Assembly (NCBI RefSeq): GCF_030643805.1
Contig: NZ_CP094656.1
Coordinates: 992,001-1,056,000 of the forward strand
Reading direction: 5' to 3'
Source of the DNA: Alkalihalobacillus sp. AL-G
Lineage (GTDB): Bacteria > Bacillota > Bacilli > Bacillales > Fictibacillaceae
Length of the DNA: 64,000 nt
Part shown: in pieces, positions 43,439 through 52,841 of the stretch
Layout: each line of letters opens with the position of its first letter
How positions within the stretch are numbered: the stretch's first letter is position 1
Notes under the pieces: generated by a model
The model's input: only the letters and a program-made list of their open reading frames with translations
The model's database searches: none
What the model was told of the DNA's origin: nothing
Translations under genes and position numbers: made by a program

Positions 43439-43609
43439 GATGTTAATTATACTATGAATCATTACACGAATACTGTGTGATTTCCCTTACGATTTGGTCT
43501 GTATTTTTAAATTATGCACCACACAAGTGAACCCGTTAAGCAACTATTCCTGGGGTCATTCATTTTTAAGGCACTATGCTAAATTTTCGGGTCACACCAC
43601 AGTTTTTCA

Positions 43610-44173
43610 TCATTTTACCTCCGGAATCCAAGCCTCTAACTTTTTCATGACTAAACCCCCGCTCAAAAAGTAAATGACAGAGCTCATATAGAAAATGATA
43701 TGGATGGTGAAGTAGTCTGCCAGGAATCCACCTGCAATAATGGCCATCGCTGAAAAAATCGATGTCCAAAAATGATAGCGTCCTATTTTCGCTCCTCGGT
43801 TTGTTCCATCTGTAAAATCAGCAATGAGCACTTTTTCACCATGCTTTTGCAACGCACCCAAAATACCAAGTAACAACTGGATCCCATATACTTGTAAAAT
43901 CGAAGTAATGTGAGGGAACAGCAAGAGTAGAGCCGCCATGCCAAACGAATGGATGATGAGAAAGAGCCCCTGATCAACCTTCTTAGATAACCGGCCGAGT
44001 AATGGATGAACAAGCGCCGCGCTAAGTCCGAATATCCCATAAGATAACCCGAACTGGCTGAAGCTTGTTCCGACATTTTTAATGAACAGTATATAAAAAG
44101 GAAAGATGAGGCTGCTCGCAAAAAAGACACTGCTTTGCGATAAAATAAGAACTTTTAGCTTCTTGTTATCCAT
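43610..44173 (-). CDS. Half-length MFS-like membrane protein
   Basis: 187 residues with six helices: LKVLILSQSSVFFASSLIFPFYILFI, SYGIFGLSAALVHPLLGRLSKKVDQG (the loop 2-3 motif), and so on to VMKKLEAWIPEVK. This is only the N-terminal half of a major facilitator. No second half is visible in the 240 bases downstream, which end in a terminator and then the IS110 element. ATG overlaps the stop of the oxidase gene (TAATG), so the two are translated together. Truncated relic or a genuine half-transporter. Confidence 0.65.
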   Translation of the reverse strand: MDNKKLKVLILSQSSVFFASSLIFPFYILFIKNVGTSFSQFGLSYGIFGLSAALVHPLLGRLSKKVDQGLFLIIHSFGMAALLLLFPHITSILQVYGIQLLLGILGALQKHGEKVLIADFTDGTNRGAKIGRYHFWTSIFSAMAIIAGGFLADYFTIHIIFYMSSVIYFLSGGLVMKKLEAWIPEVK

Positions 44174-45606
44174 TATTTGTACCTCTCATAAAATAGGCTG
44201 TAAAACCGTTCGTTCGGATCATACTTAAGCTTCTTTTTGAAAAATTCCTCGGCTCTAGGATAGGCATGATACATCTGCTTTTTTGTTGGATATAACATGT
44301 AAGGCAAATAATAGCTTCCATTATGCTTCAGTGTGATATCGACCATTTTCTGGACAATCCTTTTCGTTTCTTTTTTATCTTTATCAGATAATCCTTGGTT
44401 GATGAGAAGAACAAGTGCAAACATATCATCCTTCGCGTAAGACAATACTGCATCCTCGTCCTCGTTCACATAGCGGATGGTAATGTTGATTAAATTGAGA
44501 TCTTCCTCAGAAAGCAACTCGCGTAAATCATCAATATAAGTAGAAAAGTTTTCAACAGGGACAAAATATTCCTGGAGTACATCGGTATCGTTTTTGCTGT
44601 CATACTCTAAAAAATCAGATTCAGAGCGCATGACATTGTTCCGGGTCATCAACTTTCCGCTCGTCTCCAAAAAGTATTTTTTCTGAGCTTCCCAAAAAAC
44701 ATTTTTCCCCCAGTCGAAGTCTCGGGCCAATCCGAGGGCAAACTTGGTGACAGCGGTATAACGCTCGCCCTTCAGCTCGTTATATTGCTCGAGCTGTTGT
44801 TCAGCAGCCAATTCATAATTCGTTACATACATCTCGGTTAAAAACGAATCCGGAGCGGTTGAAATTCGTGCTAGGTGCATCCGAACATCAGGGTTTTCTT
44901 TTACATTGTTTATAAAATAATCGCTATATTCTTTGTAGTCGATCTCTTCCGTCTCCAGCTTATAGAGCTCATCATCAGTTAGTCCAAGGGTCACATCAAG
45001 GATTACACCGAACAGACCATAACCCCCGAGTGCAAGGTAAAAGAGCTCCTCATTCTCCTCACGGCTGACATTAAGAGTTTTCCCGTCAGCGGTCAAAAGA
45101 CGAAACGATCTCACCGTATCAATCAACGACCCATATCGAATATCCCGTCCGTGTGCATTAACGCTGATCGAGCCGCCGATGGTAAAAATGTTTTGCGATT
45201 GCATAACCTTGATTGCAAGACCATGCGGATTTATGTACTGCTGGATATCGTCCCAAGTCGTGCCGCTTTGAACGGTTATCGTCTTCCCTTCAGAATCAAA
45301 ATCTAAAATCTGATTGTAGCTCGTCATATCGAGGACGACGGAATTTTTATAGTAGGTATGTCCTCCCATGCTATGCTGCTTTCCAGCAATCGATATTTTA
45401 AGGTTCTTTTCGTTCGCTTCCTCAATGACTTGCTTGATGCTTTCTAGCTCATGTCCTTGAACAACCTCTTTCACTTTTACCGGCATCAGGTTACTCACAT
45501 CGGTTATGACTAAGTCAGGGTTGGTTGTTGTTTCTTGATGTATTGAAGTCATAAACATAGTTATATAGACTACAATACAAACAAGTAGGATGATCATTCG
45601 TTTCAT
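44173..45606 (-). CDS. Membrane-anchored FAD-dependent oxidase (FAD_binding_4 family)
   Basis: 477 residues. I start at ATG 45606 (AAGGGAGAGAG upstream), giving an N-terminal helix [21 protein letters not shown] as signal or anchor. The FAD domain has [63 protein letters not shown] and [17 protein letters not shown], as in GlcD/aldonolactone oxidase-like proteins. The C-terminus [14 protein letters not shown] resembles the alditol/gulonolactone oxidase end. It probably acts outside the membrane. Substrate unknown. Confidence 0.8.
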   Translation of the reverse strand: MKRMIILLVCIVVYITMFMTSIHQETTTNPDLVITDVSNLMPVKVKEVVQGHELESIKQVIEEANEKNLKISIAGKQHSMGGHTYYKNSVVLDMTSYNQILDFDSEGKTITVQSGTTWDDIQQYINPHGLAIKVMQSQNIFTIGGSISVNAHGRDIRYGSLIDTVRSFRLLTADGKTLNVSREENEELFYLALGGYGLFGVILDVTLGLTDDELYKLETEEIDYKEYSDYFINNVKENPDVRMHLARISTAPDSFLTEMYVTNYELAAEQQLEQYNELKGERYTAVTKFALGLARDFDWGKNVFWEAQKKYFLETSGKLMTRNNVMRSESDFLEYDSKNDTDVLQEYFVPVENFSTYIDDLRELLSEEDLNLINITIRYVNEDEDAVLSYAKDDMFALVLLINQGLSDKDKKETKRIVQKMVDITLKHNGSYYLPYMLYPTKKQMYHAYPRAEEFFKKKLKYDPNERFYSLFYERYK

Positions 45607-45766
45607 AAAACTCTCTCCCTTAATTTCTGCATGGTGTAATATTACACTATATGTGATATTTTTCAAGAGAGAGCTAGCTTCAAATTTTATGCATAAAAAA
45701 ATTCCTCAATACAGTTTTGCAAATGGTAAACTATGTATAAAGGTGAAAAATTTAGGGGTTGATTCC

Positions 45767-46120
45767 ATGTGTTTGATTGCGAGAGGTATAGGGTTTGTAG
45801 CTTCAATAAGCAGTATAGTGTTGTGGATAATCATGATTTTTTTAAATCCATATAGTCCTGGTACCTCATTAGACGTCGTGATCAATACTTTTGTAACACT
45901 TTTAACACCTGCATGCGTCGTACTTATCGGAACTTACTTCAACCATTCGCCTGCAATCTACATCGGATTCGTAATCTCACTCCCGATAAGCCTATATTTA
46001 CTCGGCACACCAGGTATCTTTTTGTTCTTTGGAGTAACTTCATTTTTGTATCTCATCACGGCCGTATTATTTACAGTTCATAACCGATTCAACAGCCATC
46101 GGGAAAAGACGTTTCAATAA
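45767..46120 (+). CDS. Small integral membrane protein, 117 aa
   Basis: Four helices from MCLIARGIGFVASISSIVLWIIMIFLNP to IFLFFGVTSFLYLITAVLFTVHN with a basic tail. ATG 45767 follows AGGGGTTGATTCC. A longer reading exists upstream (ATG 45689) but lacks a ribosome binding site. Unknown family. Confidence 0.6.
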   Translation: MCLIARGIGFVASISSIVLWIIMIFLNPYSPGTSLDVVINTFVTLLTPACVVLIGTYFNHSPAIYIGFVISLPISLYLLGTPGIFLFFGVTSFLYLITAVLFTVHNRFNSHREKTFQ

Positions 46121-46154
46121 ACTTAATACTAAAGAAAAAATGGGAGGTGGATGT

Positions 46155-46715
46155 ATGCCTAAAAAAATCAGTATGTTTCTTCTTTTAAATATAGCTTTAT
46201 TACTTTTTACTTTAATGGCTCCTGCACCTGTACAAGCTTGCTCCTGTGCAGAAACAAATAGTGTAGCAGATGAACTGAATAGGTCCGATGTCGTTTTCAG
46301 CGGTAATGTCGTCAATGTAGATAGGGGTGGTGGATTTTTTGGTCCAAATAGAAAGTCGGTAAAGTTTAAAGTCTCCAAAACATGGAAAGGTACAAAGCAA
46401 AAATCGATTATTATTACGACAGGTTTTGGAGGGGGAGACTGTGGATTTGAATTTGAAGCGGGCAAGGAATATTTGGTTTATGCAATTCATTCATCAACGT
46501 ATGATGGAAAACTCACAACAGGTATCTGTGATCGGACGACTGAATTATCAGCTGCAGCTGAAGACCTCATTATACTTGGTGAAGGTGATGAACCTACAAT
46601 CGAGAGTAAACCCGAGAGCAAATTCGCCAATGGATATCTATGGGGGAGCATTATTCTAGGGCTCGGTATTCTCGGTTATTTGATCTGGAGAAAAAACAGA
46701 GGTGCCCAAAATTAA
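46155..46715 (+). CDS. TIMP-like/netrin-domain surface protein
   Basis: 186 residues. The signal peptide ends APAPVQA, leaving CSCAETNSVADELNRSDVVFSGNVVNV, the Cys-x-Cys start and OB-fold strands of TIMP/NTR domains, with further cysteines at GDCGFEF and GICDRT. A C-terminal helix (YLWGSIILGLGILGYLIW, RKNRGAQN) anchors it. I start at ATG 46155 after GGGAGGTGG. Family knowledge: bacterial TIMP-like proteins exist, with unproven inhibitor function. It overlaps the next gene by 14 bases. Confidence 0.75.
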   Translation: MPKKISMFLLLNIALLLFTLMAPAPVQACSCAETNSVADELNRSDVVFSGNVVNVDRGGGFFGPNRKSVKFKVSKTWKGTKQKSIIITTGFGGGDCGFEFEAGKEYLVYAIHSSTYDGKLTTGICDRTTELSAAAEDLIILGEGDEPTIESKPESKFANGYLWGSIILGLGILGYLIWRKNRGAQN

Positions 46716-47124
46716 AAGACTAATATTCATGGTAATGCTCCTACTTTTAACTGCATGTGTGGGAGAAGAGACGATTCGTAACCAAACGTTTGAAAAAGCG
46801 ATTAATTCCGAATTGAAAAAAGCGGGGACTACCGAAATCCGATTAAAGGAACACACAGATTTTCCTTGGGACAAGGCTTTTGTTTTCACTCCGTATACAT
46901 CAAATGAACAAATCCAAGAACAGCTGGCTGATAATGATATCGACAGCAAATTAGAAAGCAGTATTGAATACCTAGACGGCTTTAACCTGATCGTTTTTAC
47001 GAATGATGGTGAGGTCGTTCAGTATGCTGAAGTTTCTCGAAAATACGGTGATCTAAAGGTTAAGGAAAACAATGGATTTACTCCTGAACACGATGAAGTA
47101 CCAGTTCAATTACATAATAGTTAA
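46702..47124 (+). CDS. Lipoprotein, 140 aa
   Basis: A GTG start at 46702 inside the end of the TIMP-like gene gives the signal VPKIKRLIFMVMLLLLTAC with a lipobox cysteine. The mature part FEKAINSELKKAGTTEIRLKE...DKAFVFTPYTSNEQIQEQL resembles small Bacillus lipoproteins of unknown role. Translation is probably coupled to the upstream gene. An ATG at 46729 is an alternative start but would cut the signal. Confidence 0.65.
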   Translation: MPKIKRLIFMVMLLLLTACVGEETIRNQTFEKAINSELKKAGTTEIRLKEHTDFPWDKAFVFTPYTSNEQIQEQLADNDIDSKLESSIEYLDGFNLIVFTNDGEVVQYAEVSRKYGDLKVKENNGFTPEHDEVPVQLHNS

Positions 47125-47145
47125 TACGATAACCTGGAGGCTTTT

Positions 47146-47991
47146 ATGGCAAATTGGCAAACACAAATGATTGATACGAATCGTGGTAGTTTTGAAGTTT
47201 TTATAAAAGGTGAAGGGACACCGGTTTGCGTTACTCATCATTATTCTGAATTCAATTCGAGCGGGGACTATTTTGCAGACTCTTTTACAGACAATCATAA
47301 AGTCTATCTCGTTAATCTAAGAGAAGCGGGGAACTCCGAAAAAGCACATGAATCGTATCAGTTGAGCATGTTTGAGGCTGTTTTAGACCTGGAAGCGATT
47401 CGAGATGCTCTCGGTTATTCCACTTGGACATTTGCAGGCCATTCAACTGGAGGGATGATCGGGGTTCTTTACGGCATTCATTTTTCCGCCTCATTAGATT
47501 CTCTCATTATAGTTGGAAGTGCCGCGAGAGAATTTGCCTCTTCCTCAGCAAAATGCATCTACAACAGGGAGCACCCGGAATATCAAAACATGCAGGATTT
47601 AATTGAGGAACTTAAGGATCCGAAACTCACCAAAGATGAACGGGGTGAGCTTTCCAAAGAACGTACGAAACTTTCCCTGCATAATCCGGAGCAATACGAT
47701 GTCTATTTTTCGAAACCAACTCATAAAAAGATGTCAGCAGTGCGGATGAACTTTTTTGTAAGGGAAGCATTAATATTCGATGTAACCCGTCAACTCAAAA
47801 AAATTACGGCAGACACCTTAATTATATGCGGAGAGCATGATGTGCAATGTCCGATTGAATTTTCACAGGAAATGCATAGGCTAATCCCGAATTCTGAATT
47901 AGTAGTCTTTGATCAAAGTAATCACTATCCATTTCTGGAGCAGAGAAAGTTGTTTCAAAGAGTGGTCCATGAGTACTTAACAATCAACTAG
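47146..47991 (+). CDS. Alpha/beta hydrolase
   Basis: 281 residues. The nucleophile elbow is GHSTGG with Ser100. ICGEHDVQCP (Asp) and QSNHYPFLEQ (His) complete the triad. The N-terminus RGSFEVFIKGEGTPVCVTHHYSEF has HHYSE in the oxyanion position, as in prolyl aminopeptidase-like hydrolases. ATG follows CCTGGAGGC. Substrate unknown. Confidence 0.85.
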   Translation: MANWQTQMIDTNRGSFEVFIKGEGTPVCVTHHYSEFNSSGDYFADSFTDNHKVYLVNLREAGNSEKAHESYQLSMFEAVLDLEAIRDALGYSTWTFAGHSTGGMIGVLYGIHFSASLDSLIIVGSAAREFASSSAKCIYNREHPEYQNMQDLIEELKDPKLTKDERGELSKERTKLSLHNPEQYDVYFSKPTHKKMSAVRMNFFVREALIFDVTRQLKKITADTLIICGEHDVQCPIEFSQEMHRLIPNSELVVFDQSNHYPFLEQRKLFQRVVHEYLTIN

Positions 47992-48012
47992 GTTGGTAGA
48001 AGGGGGATCCGT

Positions 48013-48594
48013 ATGATTCCTATAGTACATATGTTGTGGATAATAGTCAGTTATTTTATAGGTTGCATGAATGGTGGTTATTATTTGGTACGTTTGTTAA
48101 GAAAACAGGATATACGTCAGTTTGGTAGTGGGAATGCAGGTGCTACGAATACGGGTCGATTGCTTGGAAAAATTGGTTTTGTTGCTTCTTTTTTCATCGA
48201 TATCGCGAAAGGACTCTTGGTTTTGTGGGTTCCACTAGTTCTTGAATGGGGCGAGGTAATTTGTGTGTTAGCTGGGATTGCTGTTGTTGTAGGTCATATT
48301 TGGCCAGTTCAACTCCAGTTTCGTGGCGGAAAGGGTATTGCTGTATTTCTTGGTGTACTGTTACTACTAGATGTTTGGACAGTTGGGATCATCTTACTCG
48401 TATTCTTATTGCTATACTTTTTTTATAGAAGGTTTGTGATAATGGGGCTAGCCGCACTGGCACTTTCCCCATTTGTGATGTTCCTCCTAGATGACGTTGG
48501 GTCCATTACGATAATCGGAACAGCTATCATAACCGGTATTGTAATTTATGCACACCGAAAAAATATTCGTGAAGAGTTCGATAGGATTATTTAA
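48013..48594 (+). CDS. PlsY-like glycerol-3-phosphate acyltransferase
   Basis: A 193-residue polytopic membrane protein with the PlsY motifs GSGNAGATNTGRLLGK and RGGKGIAVFLGV. Family knowledge: PlsY acylates glycerol-3-phosphate from acyl-phosphate. GATNTGR in place of GATNxxR-type plsY sequence suggests a paralogue. ATG follows AAGGGGGATCC. Its TAA overlaps the start of the GNAT-aminotransferase gene (TAATG), so the two are coupled, and a shared lipid-related product is plausible. Confidence 0.85.
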   Translation: MIPIVHMLWIIVSYFIGCMNGGYYLVRLLRKQDIRQFGSGNAGATNTGRLLGKIGFVASFFIDIAKGLLVLWVPLVLEWGEVICVLAGIAVVVGHIWPVQLQFRGGKGIAVFLGVLLLLDVWTVGIILLVFLLLYFFYRRFVIMGLAALALSPFVMFLLDDVGSITIIGTAIITGIVIYAHRKNIREEFDRII

Positions 48595-50219
48595 TGGAAG
48601 TTGGAGTGATACACATGAATGTTACCTCACCCCTGATCTTTAAAATCGCAACAGATCCAAAAGAGTTTGAGCAAATCCACCAATTAAACTACCAAACATT
48701 CGTAGATGAAATTCCACAGCATGAATCAAATGATACGGGACATTTAATAGATAAATTTGACGATGAGAATACATATATTATTTGTTTGAACGGCGACAAG
48801 CTTGTTGGAATGATGGCGGTACGGGCGAAACGACCTTTTTCATTAGATAAAAAACTTGTAAACTTAGAATCTTATTTGCCGAAAAACCGTTCAATTTGTG
48901 AGATTCGCCTGCTTGCTGTTCAGAAAAGCTACCGGAACGGTCGTGTGTTCTTTAATCTATCAAGACGACTTATCGAATTTTGTAATGATAACGGATTTGA
49001 CTTAGCGATTATTTCTGGAACAGTGAGGGAACAAAAGCTTTATCGCCACCTTGGATTTGTTCCATTTGGTCCATTGGTCGGAGAAGATGACGCGCAATTC
49101 CAGCCGATGTTTTTAACAAGAGAAGCTTTTGAGCAAAAAGGAAAACTGTTTTGGAAAATTGAAGAACGATCACAAAGAAAAAAGAAAGTGAATGAAAACT
49201 TTTTGCCTGGACCCGTCAAGCTTCGCAAGGAGGTCTTGAATGCGTTCCAGAAAGAACCAGTATCTCATCGGGCAAACACGTTTTTAGATGAATTCGAGCA
49301 AACAAAAGAGCGGTTGCTGCAAATTACGAATGCTAAGCATGTTGAAATCCTTCTAGGGACAGGGACGCTCGGTAACGATGTCGTTGCAGGTCAGTTGGCT
49401 CTGTTAAACAAGCATGGTCTCATTTTAGTAAATGGGGAGTTCGGCGAACGTCTCGTCGATTATGCTACTCGATTCGGGCTTTCGTTTCAAACAGTTGAAT
49501 ATGAGTGGGGACAGTCCTTCGATAGAGAAGAAATTGAGGAAGTATGCTGGAAGAACCCCGACATTCGATGGATCTGGGCGGTACATTGTGAAACCTCGAC
49601 AGGTCTTCTCAACGATATGGAGATGTTGAAGGCGATAAGTGCAAATGGGGAATATAAGCTTTGTTTGGATTGCTGCAGTTCGCTCGGCAGTGTCCCTGTT
49701 AACCTTGAGGGGGTTTATCTGGCTTCATCCGGAAGTGGAAAAGCACTAGGATCATTTGCAGGGCTATCGTTCGTCTTTTACAATCATAAAGTCAAGCCCG
49801 ATCATTCGATTCCACGCTACATTGATCTTGGGTATTATCGAGAAAAAGGGGGCGTACCTTTCACACACTCCTCAAATCTTGTACATGCTCTGAATACTGC
49901 AATAACAAACTTTGAACGAGAAAATGTTTATGAGAAACAACAGGAACTAGCGGATTGGTTAAAACAAGAGCTTACACGTAATGGGTTCCGTATAATCGGA
50001 ACATCACCGAGCATCGTAACGATAGCTTTATCTCATCAGCAATCTTCCGGAGAAATCGGTGAACAATTAGATAACAAAGGGTATCAGCTCAGTTACCGCA
50101 GCGACTACTTAATTCAGAAAAATTGGATTCAAATCGCATTGATGGGACACATCAGCAAAGAGAAAATCATCCCACTTCTCGATGAATTGTGTATTGTTGC
50201 TAAGTCGCCGACGATATGA
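48594..50219 (+). CDS. GNAT-like / class V aminotransferase fusion enzyme
   Basis: 541 residues. Residues 1-195 are GNAT-like (DPKEFEQIHQLNYQTFVDEIPQ; ICEIRLLAVQKSYRNGRVFFNLSRRLIEF; LYRHLGFVPFGPLVG), resembling N-acyl amino acid synthase-type GNATs. Residues about 200-535 are a class V PLP enzyme (NFLPGPVKLRKEV, LLGTGTLGNDVVAGQL, PLP lysine K383 in SGSGKALGS). The start could be ATG 48594 or ATG 48615. The gene is coupled to the PlsY paralogue. A two-step acyl/amino-group chemistry is inferred; the product is unknown. Confidence 0.85.
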   Translation: MEVGVIHMNVTSPLIFKIATDPKEFEQIHQLNYQTFVDEIPQHESNDTGHLIDKFDDENTYIICLNGDKLVGMMAVRAKRPFSLDKKLVNLESYLPKNRSICEIRLLAVQKSYRNGRVFFNLSRRLIEFCNDNGFDLAIISGTVREQKLYRHLGFVPFGPLVGEDDAQFQPMFLTREAFEQKGKLFWKIEERSQRKKKVNENFLPGPVKLRKEVLNAFQKEPVSHRANTFLDEFEQTKERLLQITNAKHVEILLGTGTLGNDVVAGQLALLNKHGLILVNGEFGERLVDYATRFGLSFQTVEYEWGQSFDREEIEEVCWKNPDIRWIWAVHCETSTGLLNDMEMLKAISANGEYKLCLDCCSSLGSVPVNLEGVYLASSGSGKALGSFAGLSFVFYNHKVKPDHSIPRYIDLGYYREKGGVPFTHSSNLVHALNTAITNFERENVYEKQQELADWLKQELTRNGFRIIGTSPSIVTIALSHQQSSGEIGEQLDNKGYQLSYRSDYLIQKNWIQIALMGHISKEKIIPLLDELCIVAKSPTI

Positions 50220-50260
50220 TTTCTACAAAGATTAATAAAAATATAAAGGGTGATCGTAAT

Positions 50261-50644
50261 ATGTTTGATAGTCTTTTGCAAACGAATATTAGAGTGAGAA
50301 ATCTTGCAAAAGCGGTTGATTGGTATCAGGAGGTTCTCGGATTAAGATTGATTAATGTTTATGAAGATACTACCGCACTATTAGATTTTGGAATCAGGGA
50401 GGCTGACACGCAGAACCCGATTATCTGCCTAATCAAACTATCAGAAAATGAGGAGCAGATAACTGCGGATACAATCACTTATCCTGTTTTTAAAATAGCA
50501 GATGCAAAGATAGGGACGATCTACGATGAATTGAAACGAAAGGGCGTCCGAGTTGAAGAAACACCTGCGAATAAAGCGCATTTCAAATTTTATGATTGTG
50601 AAGGTAATTTGATAGAATGCTTTCATCCGAAGGCTTATGAATAA
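50261..50644 (+). CDS. VOC/glyoxalase family protein
   Basis: 127 residues: LLQTNIRVRNLAKAVDWYQEVLGLRLI, IICLIKLSENEEQ, and HFKFYDCEGNLIECFHPK form one intact VOC domain with His/Glu metal positions. I start at ATG 50261 (AAAGGGTGATC upstream). It follows the fusion gene by about 40 bases and may be the last part of the same operon. Function unknown. Confidence 0.8.
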   Translation: MFDSLLQTNIRVRNLAKAVDWYQEVLGLRLINVYEDTTALLDFGIREADTQNPIICLIKLSENEEQITADTITYPVFKIADAKIGTIYDELKRKGVRVEETPANKAHFKFYDCEGNLIECFHPKAYE

Positions 50645-50660
50645 TTGTGAGGTGGCCGAG

Positions 50661-50894
50661 TTGGGTAGTATTGATAAACGAAACCGATTGGATGAAGAGG
50701 TATTTACTTATAGAGTTTCAAAAAATAATACAGTTTTTATCGACTGGAATGGAAAACAAGCCAAGATGCTTAAAGGAAAAGAAGCAGACAAACTTTTAAA
50801 GAAAATCGACCAAGCTAATAGTGAAAAAGACGTACAGCTACTATTGGCAAAAGTAACAGGCAACTTCAAAAGAGGGAACGAACGGAAAGAGTAA
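50661..50894 (+). CDS. Small conserved hypothetical protein, 77 aa
   Basis: TTG 50661 follows GAGGTGG. The protein LGSIDKRNRLDEEVFTYRVSKNNTVFIDWNGKQAKMLKGKEADKLLKKI is a compact basic protein of the kind found as unknowns in many Bacilli. It ends about 65 bases before a strong terminator. Confidence 0.65.
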   Translation: MGSIDKRNRLDEEVFTYRVSKNNTVFIDWNGKQAKMLKGKEADKLLKKIDQANSEKDVQLLLAKVTGNFKRGNERKE

Positions 50895-50959
50895 ATTTAA
50901 TTGATGGTAAAAATTCACTCTATTATACCTAACTGTATTTCAAAACATGGGAAAGATGA

Positions 50960-51008
50960 AAGCGATTTATTCCTGTCATTTTCAAGAGGAAAAATCGCTT
51001 TTTTTTTT
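50960..51008. terminator. Strong terminator between convergent genes
   Basis: AAGCGATTT / AAATCGCTT with nine T residues, serving the small gene at 50661 and placed at the end of the M3 peptidase gene. Confidence 0.8.
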
Positions 51009-52695
51009 AGTCTAATACATCCCCTTGTTCAATCCATTTTTCCACACTCTGTAGAAGTGGTTGCAGACTGTTTTCTTCAAACGGGGAGGTTAAGTTTGCG
51101 TCAGTTATTAATTCCAAATACGATTTGCTTCCCCCTATTTTGCACATTTTTATAAAGCTATCCCATGCCAGTTTCGGGTTCTTACTACTGAGGTCCCAAA
51201 ACTGTACAGAACAGAAATGAGCCAGTTCATAATCCATGAAATAGAACGGTGTTGTAAACATGTGGCCAATTTCGTAAAAACCTCCGCCCCGCTCAAGAAA
51301 CTGGTCCCCATTATAATCACGTTCAGGCAAATAGGTTTGTTCTAATTCCCTCCATTTTTTTCTCCTATCATCAGGTGAAGCATCGGGTTCTTCATAGATA
51401 AAGTGCTCGAACTCATCTACTACACAGGCGAGAGGCATATAATGAAACGCATTAGTAAGGTGGGCAAATTTATATTGTGCTGTATCTTTCGTGAAAAACA
51501 TTTCCATCCATGGCCAAGCAAATCGCTCCATCGTAAAAGAGAATAGCTCTGCTGAATCATATGGAATAATGTATTCTGGTATATTCCAATGTCTACTCAT
51601 ATAAAATTGAAATGCATGCCCAGCTTCATGAGTGAATACGCGTATATCATTGGATGTCTTATTAAAATTCGCGAATATGAAGGGGTTATTGTTCTCACCT
51701 ATGTAGGTTGCAAATGCCCCACCCATTTTTCCACTACGGGATTCCAAGTCAAACATTTTCCCATCTACCAACTCATTAAAAAATGCTTCAGTTTCGGGAG
51801 ACATCTGCACAAACATTCGCTTGAATCCTTCTAGTATATTTTCAATTTCGCCTATTGGTTCTGGTTGTCCTTTTGGGAATTTGAGTTCTTCATCATAGTA
51901 CTTCAATCGATCAACACCAATGCGTTTGCACTGTTCCCTCTTAAGAGATGATACAAAAGGTACACCATATTCTCGGACTTGTTTTCGATAATTTGATAAT
52001 TCGACGGAAGTAAAGCTAGTCCGACTCATTCGATCATAACCAAGCTGGATAAAAGATGAATACCCTAGTTTTCTAGCGATAGCAGTTCTTGTTTTCACAA
52101 GCTGATCTAACAGTCGATCAAATTCGAATCTGTGTTGTTCAAAATAGAAGCTCTTAGCTTCAAAGGCCTGTTTTCTAATCTTTCTATCCTTAGATCCTAG
52201 GTATGGTGAAAGAGTAGAAAAGTTTAGTTCTTTCCCTTGAAACGTAAAAGAAACCTTACCTAATAATTGCTGGTATTCGGAAACCAATTTGTTTTCATAC
52301 TGCAAATCCTTAACAACTTCTTCTGAGAAGGTCTTGACCTTAACATCGGCTAGACGAAACAACTGCTTTCCCCATTGTTCTTCTAGTTGAGGTCGGAATT
52401 TCGAACTAAGTATAACTTGGTAATACTGAGCTACTAAGTTTAAATAGTTCGGTTCTATTTGATTGAAGAATGTGTACTCTTTTTGGAAAAATACGTCTTC
52501 GAGGTTTTGAAAATATTGTAGCCTTACAAAGTTTTGGGTTGTTTCAAAAAGGAAACGGTGCTTGTTTAAATCTTCAAACCAATGATTTTGCTCACTAAAG
52601 GTGGTTGAGGACTCTAGTTTGTTTAATAAATTAAGAAATCTCTTTGAGTAGTCCTCTATTTTTAGTCTTTTAAAGCTCATTTGATTAGTTCTCAT
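51007..52695 (-). CDS. M3 family oligoendopeptidase (PepF-like)
   Basis: A 562-residue zinc metallopeptidase with the HExxH motif in RVFTHEAGHAFQFY and the downstream glutamate in YDSAELFSFTMERFAWPWMEMF. FDLESRSGKMGGAFATY and CVVDEFEHFIYEEPDASPDDRRKKW are typical of M3B oligoendopeptidases. ATG follows TGGGAGGTTC. Cytoplasmic peptide degradation is expected. Single gene. Confidence 0.92.
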   Translation of the reverse strand: MRTNQMSFKRLKIEDYSKRFLNLLNKLESSTTFSEQNHWFEDLNKHRFLFETTQNFVRLQYFQNLEDVFFQKEYTFFNQIEPNYLNLVAQYYQVILSSKFRPQLEEQWGKQLFRLADVKVKTFSEEVVKDLQYENKLVSEYQQLLGKVSFTFQGKELNFSTLSPYLGSKDRKIRKQAFEAKSFYFEQHRFEFDRLLDQLVKTRTAIARKLGYSSFIQLGYDRMSRTSFTSVELSNYRKQVREYGVPFVSSLKREQCKRIGVDRLKYYDEELKFPKGQPEPIGEIENILEGFKRMFVQMSPETEAFFNELVDGKMFDLESRSGKMGGAFATYIGENNNPFIFANFNKTSNDIRVFTHEAGHAFQFYMSRHWNIPEYIIPYDSAELFSFTMERFAWPWMEMFFTKDTAQYKFAHLTNAFHYMPLACVVDEFEHFIYEEPDASPDDRRKKWRELEQTYLPERDYNGDQFLERGGGFYEIGHMFTTPFYFMDYELAHFCSVQFWDLSSKNPKLAWDSFIKMCKIGGSKSYLELITDANLTSPFEENSLQPLLQSVEKWIEQGDVLD

Positions 52696-52841
52696 TAATT
52701 GAACCTCCCATATATGTTATTACCTTAAATAGTAAATTAGATTACTCTATAAAGTAAAGAAAAACTTTTGGAAGGATATAAATAGCTGTGAAAGAATTAC
52801 TAGTAATGGAATGATAAGTTAATTGAAATGGGGTAATTCAA

